From an uncultured Actinomycetes bacterium (GTDB taxonomy: Bacteria > Actinomycetota > Coriobacteriia > Coriobacteriales > Atopobiaceae): DNA of 64,000 bases. The stretch is from assembly GCA_900315165.1 (NCBI GenBank), contig OMXZ01000007.1, positions 1-64,000 of the forward strand, written 5' to 3'. Shown here one piece after another: positions 35,325-42,936 of this stretch (its first letter is position 1; each line of letters begins with the position of its first letter). The notes under the pieces are model-generated. The model had not been told where the DNA came from. It worked only from the letters and a program-made list of their open reading frames with translations, and searched no databases. The position numbers were made by a program, and so were the translations under genes.

Positions 35325-36026
35325 ATGACAGAGACTGCACAGAACTCGCTTGGCGAGGGCTTCGAGCTGGGGGAGCCCGTGCTCGTGTGCCGCTGGCGCC
35401 TGGCGGGCGGGCAGCTGCCGCTCGAGAATCGCCACCTGCGAGCCCTCGCGGCGCGCGGCGTGTCCCTGCCGCTGGTCTCCTGGGCCAAGCAGCATATCGA
35501 ATGGACCCTCCGCGACGGGGCGGCCGAGCATCCCGACGGCGTGCTGATGATCGTCGTGGACGGTCAGGGGCAGGCTGCCATGAGCGTGGGGCCTTATGAG
35601 CCGTTGACCTCGATCGACGCGACGGCATTGGCTGCCCGCGCGGCACAGGCGCAAGCCGAGAAGCCCCTAGCCCAGGTGGGGAAGGCGGAGGTATCGGCGG
35701 CGGGCGTGACATCCGAGCGCGAGGCCGTGACGCACGAAGGCAAGGCCGTGGCCCCCGAGACCCTGTGGGGCGCGGGCGGCGGAGTGCTGTACTGCGCGCT
35801 TGCCGAAGGCGCGGCGCTTTCGGGTGCGACATCCCTGGTCGCGGATCTCGCCAAGACGCGCGGCATCGAGGTGGTATGGGGCGCCGATTCGCTGGATGCC
35901 GACTGCGGCGAGCTCTTCCTCGTATCCGACGAGCACGGTGTGGTGCCCGCGGCCGATCGGGCGGGGGAGTTGGGTGCCCTTCTTGCTGCGGACTATGCAC
36001 GCTTGCTCGATAAGACCCGCCCCTAG
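35325..36026 (+). CDS. Conserved-looking protein of unknown function
   Basis: A 233-aa soluble protein. The first ~100 residues (GEPVLVCRWRLAGGQLPLENRHLRAL...GVLMIVVDGQGQAAMSVGPYEPL) and the last ~75 (TLWGAGGGVLYCALAEGAALSGATSLVADLAKTRG...) appear structured. They are joined by a charged Ala/Glu-rich linker of about 40 residues. It is not a family I recognise. The start at 35325 follows GGAGGCAGAG. It is 42 bases upstream of the DUF21 protein gene and may be co-transcribed with it. Confidence 0.6.
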   Translation: MTETAQNSLGEGFELGEPVLVCRWRLAGGQLPLENRHLRALAARGVSLPLVSWAKQHIEWTLRDGAAEHPDGVLMIVVDGQGQAAMSVGPYEPLTSIDATALAARAAQAQAEKPLAQVGKAEVSAAGVTSEREAVTHEGKAVAPETLWGAGGGVLYCALAEGAALSGATSLVADLAKTRGIEVVWGADSLDADCGELFLVSDEHGVVPAADRAGELGALLAADYARLLDKTRP

Positions 36027-36067
36027 CTGATAGAATCTTTTGTTATCTGTACGTACGTCCAAGGAGG

Positions 36068-37423
36068 ATGTTTACCGACCGTATGGACATAGCCTTAAGC
36101 ATCATCGTCACGTTCCTGCTCACGCTCGCCAACGGCTATTTCTCGATGTCCGAGATGGCCCTCTCCACGGCCAAGAAGGTCGTGCTCGACCATGAGGCGG
36201 AGGAGGGCGACGCGCGCGCCGCGGCCGCCTCGCGCACGATCGAGGAGCCGGGCGACTTCCTGGCTGCGATCCAGGTGGCCATCACGCTGGTCGGTTTCGC
36301 AAGCTCGGCCTTTGCCGCGACCAACCTGTCCGAGCCCCTCGCCGCGTGGATGGTGGGCCTGGGCATGGGGACCGACATCGCGGCCGTGCTCGCGCCCGTC
36401 CTCATCACACTGCTGGTCTCGTATTTCTCCATCGTGGTGGGCGAGCTCGTGCCCAAGCGCATCGCGATGTCCGACGCCGAGGGCGTCTCCAAGAGCGTGG
36501 TCGGCTTCCTGAACGGTTTCTCCAAGATTGTGAAGCCCCTCGTGTGGCTGACCTCGGCCTCCGCCAACGGCCTCGCCACGCTTTTGGGCATCAAGTCGAC
36601 CGACGACCGTCTCGATGTGTCCGAGGAGGAGATTCGCTACATGGTGACGGACTCCGACGACCTCTCCGACCAGGAGAAGTCGATGATCCACGACGTGATC
36701 GACATGGGCGACACGATCGCCCGCGAGGTCATGGTGCCGCGCGTGGACATGACCGCACTCGAGGACACCACGACCCTCTCCGAGACCCTCGAGGTCATGC
36801 GCAAGACGGGCTATTCGCGCATCCCCGTCTACCGCGGCTCGGTCGACCGCATCGTCGGCATCGCCCATATCAAGGACATCATCGCCCCCATCCTCGACGA
36901 GGACGCGGGCAAGCACCCCATCCTCGGCTACCTGCGCAGCGCCGATTTCGTGCCCGACACCAAGGACATCATCCCGCTGCTCTCCGAGATGCAGTCGAGC
37001 CACGACCAGATGGTCGTCGTGGTGGACGAGTACGGCGGCACGGCCGGTCTGATCACGATCGAGGACATCGTCGAGGAGGTCGTGGGCGAGATCGAGGACG
37101 AGTTCGATCCGGACAACAAATACCTCACTAAGCTGGGCGATCGCGAGTGGCTGGTGGACGGCCGCTTCTCCATCGAGGACGCCGCCGAGCTCGGCTGGCC
37201 GATCGAGGACAACGAGGAGTACGAGACCGTGGCGGGCTTCGTGCTCGAGCAATTCGACCGGCTGCCCCATCCCGGGGACTCCATCGAAGTGGAGGGGTAC
37301 GTCTTCCGCGTGCAGTCGATGCGCGGCCGCCGCGTGGCCATGCTGCGCGTTGAGGCGCCCGAGCCGCCTGCCCCGGAGGAAGAGGGCGCGGCGACGGCCG
37401 AGGACGATTCCAAGGAGAAGTAA
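36068..37423 (+). CDS. DUF21/CBS/CorC_HlyC membrane protein (hemolysin C/CNNM family)
   Basis: A 451-aa membrane protein with a DUF21 domain of three to four helices (about 5-180), a CBS pair (REVMVPRVDMTAL... and VVVVDEYGGTAGLITIEDIVEEVVGEIEDEFD), and a C-terminal CorC_HlyC transporter-associated domain (WLVDGRFSIEDAAELGWP). Family members influence magnesium or cobalt export and metal homeostasis. The ATG at 36068 directly abuts AAGGAGG, an unusually short spacing; ATG 36083 is 15 bases away from it, so the start is uncertain. Confidence 0.88.
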   Translation: MFTDRMDIALSIIVTFLLTLANGYFSMSEMALSTAKKVVLDHEAEEGDARAAAASRTIEEPGDFLAAIQVAITLVGFASSAFAATNLSEPLAAWMVGLGMGTDIAAVLAPVLITLLVSYFSIVVGELVPKRIAMSDAEGVSKSVVGFLNGFSKIVKPLVWLTSASANGLATLLGIKSTDDRLDVSEEEIRYMVTDSDDLSDQEKSMIHDVIDMGDTIAREVMVPRVDMTALEDTTTLSETLEVMRKTGYSRIPVYRGSVDRIVGIAHIKDIIAPILDEDAGKHPILGYLRSADFVPDTKDIIPLLSEMQSSHDQMVVVVDEYGGTAGLITIEDIVEEVVGEIEDEFDPDNKYLTKLGDREWLVDGRFSIEDAAELGWPIEDNEEYETVAGFVLEQFDRLPHPGDSIEVEGYVFRVQSMRGRRVAMLRVEAPEPPAPEEEGAATAEDDSKEK

Positions 37424-37520
37424 TAGCGCGTAACACCCGCCGATTGCAGCCGTGCCCCGCGGCATCGCGGCACTACAATAGGCGAAGCACGAGAACAGAC
37501 CAGATTTGGCAGGAGAAAGC

Positions 37521-38363
37521 ATGGCACTCATCGACATCCAGCGCGTCGAGGTCGGCCCCCGCACGCTTACCGCACGCGTCCGTCTGGCCGAGGGCGCCCC
37601 GCTTATGACCAGCGACGATATCGAGGGCACCGCGCGCGTCTATTACCTGCTGCCCCACATCGTCGAGCACGTGTGCCTGGGCGACTCTGCCGAGAAGTTT
37701 CGCGACGTGATGGGCGATACCGAGGTCGCGCACCTGCTCGAGCACGTGACGGTCGAGCTGCTCGCCCTGACCAACATCGCGGGCGACGTCTCGACGGGCC
37801 GCACCTTCGCCGTCGAGGGAGACGACCGTGCCTGGGACATCGAGCTTGCCTGCCCGGATGACGTGCTTGTCTCGGCGGCGCTCGCGAGCGGCGCCTGGCT
37901 GCTCGACTGGGCCTACAACGGCGGCGGCGACCCCGAGCCCGACATCGGGGCGACGATCGCGGGCCTGGTCGACCTGATCGACGCCCTGCCCGCGCCGGAG
38001 CCCCAGCAGGTCGGCGAGGGTGAGGTCATCGTGGACGAGTTCACGCCCGTACAGGAAGACGAGGCGCTCGAATTCGAACCGGCTGCGGAGCCTGAGCCCG
38101 TTGAGGAAGCTGTCCCGTCTGAGGAGCCTGAGTCTGATGCGGAGCCCATGGGTGCGGACGAGCCCGAGGCGCCCGTCGAGCCCGCGCCGGAGCCGGAGGC
38201 GACCGATGCCGAGGCGATGCCGGAGGAGGACGTCGTCCCGGCAGAGGAGGAGCCGACGCCCGAGGCGGAGGTCGAGGCTGATGAACAGGCGGCGGAGGAG
38301 CCCGTCGAGGAGCCTGATATCGAGGAGCCCGAGGACTACCCGGCGCCGCACGCCATCCGTTAG
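37521..38363 (+). CDS. Cyanophycin-synthetase N-terminal-like domain with acidic tail
   Basis: A 280-aa protein. Residues about 1-145 resemble the N-terminal domain of CphA-type cyanophycin synthetases: conserved-looking HLLEHVTVELLALTNIAG-x-VSTGRTFAVEG, then an AxDIELACPDDVLVSAALASG segment. The ATP-grasp and Mur-ligase domains are absent. The remaining ~130 residues are nearly all Glu, Pro, Ala and Asp and should be disordered. The start at 37521 follows AGGAGA. A protein-interaction role is inferred; I cannot name a partner. Confidence 0.6.
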   Translation: MALIDIQRVEVGPRTLTARVRLAEGAPLMTSDDIEGTARVYYLLPHIVEHVCLGDSAEKFRDVMGDTEVAHLLEHVTVELLALTNIAGDVSTGRTFAVEGDDRAWDIELACPDDVLVSAALASGAWLLDWAYNGGGDPEPDIGATIAGLVDLIDALPAPEPQQVGEGEVIVDEFTPVQEDEALEFEPAAEPEPVEEAVPSEEPESDAEPMGADEPEAPVEPAPEPEATDAEAMPEEDVVPAEEEPTPEAEVEADEQAAEEPVEEPDIEEPEDYPAPHAIR

Positions 38364-38462
38364 CCGTAAAGCCGTTTTGCCCCGTGCGCGCGGGGTATAC
38401 TGAGCGCTAAGTGTTGCGAAGTTTTGCGAAGCTAAGGCCACGCATTGACAGGAGGAAGTTCC

Positions 38463-38909
38463 ATGAGCGCAAAGAGTGTTGCAGGTGTACTGGTAGGTAG
38501 CGTCATCGGTGCCGCCGCAGGCTTTGCGGCCGGCGTCCTTCTGGCTCCGCGCACCGGCGCCGAGAGCCGCGCGATGGCCGCCGACGCGGTGAATGACGCG
38601 TGGGACAGCGCCGTTGACTCCTACGAGCGCGGTGCCCGCATCATGAACGAGAAGATCAGCTCCACGCGCCCCGACATGGGCGCAACGACTGACGAGCTCC
38701 GCGCCAAGGTCGACCTGGCCCGCGAGCGCATGGACCAGCTGCGCGACTCCCTGTCCGACGCTGTGACGACGACGTCCGCCCAGGTGCAGGACGCCGTGAG
38801 CAGCGTCTCCGACAAGGTCGCTGCCGCCACCGCCTCGCCCTTCGAGCCCGAGGCCGAGGCCGAGGGCGTCCACGTGGAGGTCGTTGAGGACGAGGAGCCC
38901 GCCGAGTAA
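38463..38909 (+). CDS. YtxH domain-containing membrane-anchored protein
   Basis: A 148-aa protein. A Gly/Ala-rich helix (VLVGSVIGAAAGFAAGVLLAP, residues about 7-27) followed by RTGAESR is the YtxH/gas-vesicle-GvpP-like signature, and a long amphipathic coiled-coil-like region with an acidic tail follows. Such proteins are small envelope or stress proteins. AGGAGG precedes the ATG. It is 71 bases before the PRC-barrel gene and probably in the same unit. Confidence 0.78.
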   Translation: MSAKSVAGVLVGSVIGAAAGFAAGVLLAPRTGAESRAMAADAVNDAWDSAVDSYERGARIMNEKISSTRPDMGATTDELRAKVDLARERMDQLRDSLSDAVTTTSAQVQDAVSSVSDKVAAATASPFEPEAEAEGVHVEVVEDEEPAE

Positions 38910-38979
38910 GGGCGAATGCCCCACGTGATTCGCGATGGCAGGTACCCGGTGCCTGCCATCTTTTGTTTACGGAGGTCCC

Positions 38980-40041
38980 ATGCTCAAGGTGAGCCAGCTC
39001 TACAACATGCATGTGTATGCTCCCAAGACCGGACGCCGCGGCAAGAAGGCGGCTGCCGAGGGCAAGGTCGAGTACGCCAAGATTGGCCGCATCCATATGA
39101 CCGTCTTCACTCCGGATGGCAGCCACGTCGTGGGCTTCATGGTCAAGCGACCGGACATCGCGGGCATGGTGAAGCGCGAGGACCTCTTCCTCGGGTTCGA
39201 CTCCTTCAAGCTCGTCGACAAGGGCAAGAACGTGCGCGCGACGCGGGATGAGGAGAGCTTTGACGATGCGGCCCGCGGCCGTCTGGACGTCGCCTGGGAC
39301 GAGTGCGTGATGTGGACGGGCATGGACGCCAAGACCTCCGACGGCAAGGAGCTCGGCTATGTGAACGACGCCGAGTTCGACGGAACGACCGGCAAGGTGA
39401 GCAAGTTCTTCGTGGGCGACGACGGCTTGGCGCAGAAGCTCGTGGGTTCCGTCGAGATTCCGGCCTCCATGCTGCGCGGCTATACCAAAGGCTGGATGAT
39501 CGTGGACCCCGATGCCGCAAAACTCGAGCTCAACGGCGGTGTCGCGGCGCGGGCCGGCGAGGCCACGGCCAAAGCCAAGGTCAAGGCCCAGCGGGCGAGC
39601 AAGAAATTCGACGAGAGCGCGTCGGTTGCTGTGGACAAGGGTTCGCGTGGCCTCGGCAAGATGATCGGCGACACCAAGCGCGCCTTCCAGCAGGCATCGG
39701 GCGAATCCGAGAAGCCCAAAGCGCAGCCCAAACCGGCGGCACCCGCCAAGCCGGCCGCGGCCGCGCGTCCGGCTGCAGCCGTGAAGGTCGAGAAGCCCGC
39801 GCCGGCGGCCGAGATTTCGGGGCAGGTCAGCAAGCCTGCCGAACCCAGGACCTACGCGCCCGTTTCCCAGGCGGCGCCCGCCGCAAAGAAACCCGCCGCG
39901 AAGAAGCCCGCCGCCAAGACGACCAAGAAGAAGCCGCAGCCGAGCGGCGAGCAGGCGGCGCGCGCCGTCGGCAAGCAGCTGAACGCCTTCGGTAAGATGT
40001 TCGGCGACTTCGCCGACGAGTATAAGAAAGCCAGCAAGTAA
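38980..40041 (+). CDS. PRC-barrel domain protein with Lys/Pro/Ala-rich tail
   Basis: A 353-aa protein. The N-terminal half carries PRC-barrel-like segments (for example KELGYVNDAEFDGTTGKVSKFFVGDDG) and the other half is a low-complexity K/P/A-rich tail (AAPAAKKPAAKKPAAKTTKKK), basic and probably disordered. Opposite charge to the acidic tail of the protein at 37521 is notable. GGAGGTCCC precedes the ATG. No catalytic motif is seen. Confidence 0.7.
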   Translation: MLKVSQLYNMHVYAPKTGRRGKKAAAEGKVEYAKIGRIHMTVFTPDGSHVVGFMVKRPDIAGMVKREDLFLGFDSFKLVDKGKNVRATRDEESFDDAARGRLDVAWDECVMWTGMDAKTSDGKELGYVNDAEFDGTTGKVSKFFVGDDGLAQKLVGSVEIPASMLRGYTKGWMIVDPDAAKLELNGGVAARAGEATAKAKVKAQRASKKFDESASVAVDKGSRGLGKMIGDTKRAFQQASGESEKPKAQPKPAAPAKPAAAARPAAAVKVEKPAPAAEISGQVSKPAEPRTYAPVSQAAPAAKKPAAKKPAAKTTKKKPQPSGEQAARAVGKQLNAFGKMFGDFADEYKKASK

Positions 40042-40116
40042 TCGGAGATCCGTGCGCGGCCGTGGGGGAGATTCCGTCGGCGCGTGAGCGAGCCCATCTA
40101 TATCCGAGGAGGAGCC

Positions 40117-40593
40117 ATGATCCGCAAAGACCGTCAGGTAACCGACCGAGACCTGCAGAGGCAAATCCTCGACTCGGCGGACGTGATGCGCATTGGCATG
40201 GTGGTCGATGGGGCTCCGTATGTTGTGCCCGTCTCCTTCGGCTACACGTGGGAGGGCGACCTGCCTGTTCTCTATGCGCATGGGGCCAAGGTCGGCAAGA
40301 AGGTCGAGGGCCTGGCCGACGGCTCTCGCGTGTGCGTGGAGTTTGACCGCTTCATCCGCTACGACCAGCTCCGGCATGGCATCACGGCCCGCTATCAGAG
40401 TCTGATCGGCATGGGCCAGGTCACCGAGGTCGCAGACGTGGAGGAAAAGGCGGCTGCGCTCTCGGTCCTCTGCGCCCATTGCGGCTACAAGCTCTTTGAC
40501 CCCGCCGCCTGTGGCAGCCTCACGGGGACCAAGGTCTGGCGCATCGACCTCGACGAGCTCACGGGCAAGCAGAACCTCCGCGCGCTCGAATAG
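40117..40593 (+). CDS. Pyridoxamine 5'-phosphate oxidase-like flavoprotein (NimA type)
   Basis: A 158-aa split-barrel protein resembling NimA/nitroreductase-like FMN-binding proteins: RQILDSADVMRIGMVVDGAPYVVPVSFGYTWEGDLPVLYAHGA, then KVEGLADGSRVCVEFD and a closing VWRIDLDELTGK. The start at 40117 follows GAGGAGGAGCC; a GTG at 40084 opens the frame earlier without a site. Flavin or heme binding and a redox role are likely, but the substrate is unknown. Confidence 0.8.
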   Translation: MIRKDRQVTDRDLQRQILDSADVMRIGMVVDGAPYVVPVSFGYTWEGDLPVLYAHGAKVGKKVEGLADGSRVCVEFDRFIRYDQLRHGITARYQSLIGMGQVTEVADVEEKAAALSVLCAHCGYKLFDPAACGSLTGTKVWRIDLDELTGKQNLRALE

Positions 40594-40595
40594 CG

Positions 40596-40685
40596 TTTAG
40601 ACGTTGCGAAGAATTTAGATTTCATTCTGAATTTAGAAATTTAGATTCTTTAGATAATTTAGATTTATTAGAAATCAGCTATATT
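40596..40685 (+). promoter_or_regulatory. Six TTTAGA repeats and promoter before ATPase gene 2
   Basis: TTTAGA occurs at 40596, 40614, 40632, 40640, 40649 and 40658. The last copy is 16 bp upstream of TATATT (40680-40685), so it can serve as the -35 element. The block is strikingly AT-rich within GC-rich flanks. Short hairpins (GGAG/CTCC and AGGAGG/CCTCCT) follow in the leader. Confidence 0.6.
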
Positions 40686-40790
40686 ACAGGAGTAGCGTGC
40701 TCCCTGTGGTGGGCGAGGAGGTCCGCACACAGGCCTCCTAGAACGTTTGGCCCTCGGATTGCCTGAAATCGTTGCTGAGAAGGAGCCGTC

Positions 40791-41945
40791 ATGTTTGAGA
40801 ACCCGTTCACTCCGACCTTTGGCGGCAAGCCAGACTTCTTCTTTGGCCGCCACGCCTTGCTCGAGCGCTTCGATGAGGCCCTGGCAAACAGGGGCAGCGC
40901 CGATCGCGCCCTCTTTATCACGGGGAATAGGGGCTGCGGAAAGACGGCCCTGCTTGAACAATTCTCGATGCGTGCGGAGAGGCACGGATGGCTGTCTGTC
41001 GACATAAATTCTGAAAACGCACTTGAGGTTCTGACCCGCAGTCTCGTCCGGCACCAGGCAGCCACTCGGGAAGTGGCTCCCGAGCTTGAGGTTTCGATTC
41101 TCGGGTCGGGCGGCCGAGTCGGGGGCGTCCCTTCCTCGAAGACGGTGGCCTTTGACAAAAAAGACATCGAGCTTATCTTGCTCGAAGCATGCAAGGAGCA
41201 CCCCGAAGGCATCATGCTCACCATCGATGAGATCCAGAAAATCGACCTCGATGACCTCTCACTCATTTGCGGCGCCTTTCAGATGGCGTCGCGAAAGGGC
41301 TTTGATGTGATTATGGCGGTCGCGGGCCTGCCATACTCGCATGACGCCGTTATCCAGCACGAGGGTTGTACCTACATGCGTCGCGCGCCGCATGAGAGCC
41401 TGAGCGTCTTTACCCATGATGAGGCGCGCGATGCCTTTGTCGAGGCGTTCTGGCATGTTAAAGGGCTTGGGTTGGGGGAGGCCGCTCTCGAGCGCCTGGT
41501 GGCCGCCAGCTACGGGCATCCCTTCTTCATCCAACTTGCTGGCTATGCCCTGGTCAAGCATGCGAATAGCGTAACGAAGGCGAAGACATACCGATTAACA
41601 GAGGACGATGTCGAGAGCGTATTGCCTGAGGTAATTCGAGATTATGAAGCGAGAAGCCTGGTGCCCATATTGAGCGCGCTCACCAAATCCGAGCGAGCAT
41701 ATTTGGACGCAATGGCAGCGAATGCAGGCGCGGATGGCAAGGTTATGTCAACGGGCATTGCGCAAGAGCTGGGCAAGTCCACAAAGCAGTTGAGCATGAC
41801 ACGAAAAAAGCTGCTCGACCAAGGCATTATCGTGGCCCCCGCACACGGAGTTGTTATGTTCAACATTCCCTACCTGCGCCCCTATCTCGCCATGCGCACA
41901 AACGGCGAGTCGGACTCGTCCCTAGCCGAGGAGTGGCAGTTTTAA
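40791..41945 (+). CDS. AAA+ ATPase (Orc1-like) with C-terminal winged helix (2)
   Basis: A 384-aa P-loop ATPase. It has Walker A GNRGCGKTA (about 45-53), Walker B IMLTIDEIQK, and a lid subdomain (ASYGHPFFIQLAGYALVKHA). A winged-helix domain follows (STGIAQELGKSTKQLSMTRKKLLDQGIIV). Unlike ATPases 1 and 3 it has no PD-(D/E)XK-type tail. AAGGAG precedes the ATG. Relatives are common accessory genes in gut anaerobes with no settled function. The promoter region is an unusual TTTAGA repeat block. Confidence 0.82.
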   Translation: MFENPFTPTFGGKPDFFFGRHALLERFDEALANRGSADRALFITGNRGCGKTALLEQFSMRAERHGWLSVDINSENALEVLTRSLVRHQAATREVAPELEVSILGSGGRVGGVPSSKTVAFDKKDIELILLEACKEHPEGIMLTIDEIQKIDLDDLSLICGAFQMASRKGFDVIMAVAGLPYSHDAVIQHEGCTYMRRAPHESLSVFTHDEARDAFVEAFWHVKGLGLGEAALERLVAASYGHPFFIQLAGYALVKHANSVTKAKTYRLTEDDVESVLPEVIRDYEARSLVPILSALTKSERAYLDAMAANAGADGKVMSTGIAQELGKSTKQLSMTRKKLLDQGIIVAPAHGVVMFNIPYLRPYLAMRTNGESDSSLAEEWQF

Positions 41946-41996
41946 TGGTGCCATGGCACAAAAAGAAGTTCGGGCGCTGCAGGAAGCAACAACGGT

Positions 41997-42029
41997 AAAA
42001 AAGGCAGGTAGAATGTATTTCTACCTGCC
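41997..42029 (-). terminator. Terminator of tRNA-Ser (TGA)
   Basis: On the minus strand GGCAGGTAGAA/TTCTACCTGCC forms a perfect 11-bp stem with a 5-base loop, followed by TTTTTT. Confidence 0.93.
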
Positions 42030-42040
42030 GAAACGTCGGG

Positions 42041-42126
42041 CGGAGGGAGAGGGATTTGAACCCTCGGTACGCGAGGCGCACGGCGGTTTTCAAGACCGCT
42101 GCATTCAGCCGCTCTGCCATCCCTCC
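42041..42126 (-). tRNA. tRNA-Ser (TGA)
   Basis: An 86-nt tRNA with acceptor GGAGGGA/TCCCTCC, anticodon loop CTTGAAA (stem GCGGT/ACCGC), and a long variable arm as in serine tRNAs. The bases after the discriminator read CCC, so CCA is not exactly encoded. Confidence 0.94.
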
Positions 42127-42230
42127 ATGGGTGTGACGTGGTCTATCCTAACGCAAGGCGGACATTTCGCGACGCGGTTTTGGCATGCGAATCGAGTTTT
42201 GGCTACGGGCCGATGATGGGAGGCGAACGC

Positions 42231-42731
42231 ATGACGCTGGCCGAGATTCTGGGCGAGGACAAGCAGCGCCAGGAAGACGAACACTGGATGGGCTTGGCTC
42301 TGGATGAGGCACGCGCGGCGGCCGAGGAGGGCGAGGTGCCCATCGGCGCGGTCGTGGTGGCCGACGGCGAGCTGGTCGCCCGCGCCCACAACCGCCGCGA
42401 GACCGACGCCGACCCCGCTGCCCATGCCGAGTTCCTTGCGATGGAGACGGCGGCGTGCGAGCTCGGCCGCTGGCGGCTCACCGGTTGCACCGTCTATGTG
42501 ACCCTCGAGCCCTGCCTCATGTGCGCCGGCCTCATGGTCAACTCGCGGATCGACCGCTGCGTATATGGCGCGGCGGACCCCAAGGGCGGCGCGCTCGGCA
42601 CGCTTTACGACGTCAGCCACAACCCGCGGCTCAACCACGAGTTCGAGGTCGTGCCCGGCGTCCGTGCGGACGAGGCCGGCGAGGTCCTGCGCGCCTTTTT
42701 CCGCGCCCGCCGCAAGAAGCGGGCTGAGTAG
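42231..42731 (+). CDS. tadA: tRNA-specific adenosine deaminase
   Basis: Deaminates A34 of tRNA-Arg(ACG) to inosine, 166 aa. Zinc/catalytic motifs are HAE (DPAAHAEFLAM) and PCLMC (TLEPCLMCAGLM), with the GALGTLYDV and LNHEFEVVPGV blocks typical of TadA. The start at 42231 follows GGGAGGCGAACGC; earlier ATGs at 42138 and near 42212 lack a site. Its substrate tRNA gene is in this window (12442-12518). Confidence 0.92.
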   Translation: MTLAEILGEDKQRQEDEHWMGLALDEARAAAEEGEVPIGAVVVADGELVARAHNRRETDADPAAHAEFLAMETAACELGRWRLTGCTVYVTLEPCLMCAGLMVNSRIDRCVYGAADPKGGALGTLYDVSHNPRLNHEFEVVPGVRADEAGEVLRAFFRARRKKRAE

Positions 42732-42783
42732 CGGGCGGGCGCTTTCGAGGTTTTACGGTGCGCTTACCCCTATCCGGCCTTGA

Positions 42784-42936
42784 GCGTGTACAATACCTGT
42801 GCTTCGAACATCCTCGAACCAATCAACAGAAGGGTCATTGATGAAACCTCGACCTCACAGTCGATAACCCTTCGGTGCTTCTTGCTGGTCGCACCGTTGG
42901 GTGCCCCGTACCTCGTGAACCAGCTAAGGAGCTTGC
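42784..42936 (+). promoter_or_regulatory. Possible structured leader of the MgtE-like/NRMT operon
   Basis: TACAAT at about 42787 could be a -10. The ~140-nt leader can form GAAGGGT/ACCCTTC with a large internal loop, then GCACC-GTT-GGGTGC. It does not match the M-box magnesium riboswitch consensus I know. AAGGAG stands before the ATG at 42937. Confidence 0.35.

Noticed and set aside
42784-42936. M-box magnesium riboswitch
   Set aside because: The location is right for one, but I cannot find the conserved M-box core sequences; only generic stems are visible.
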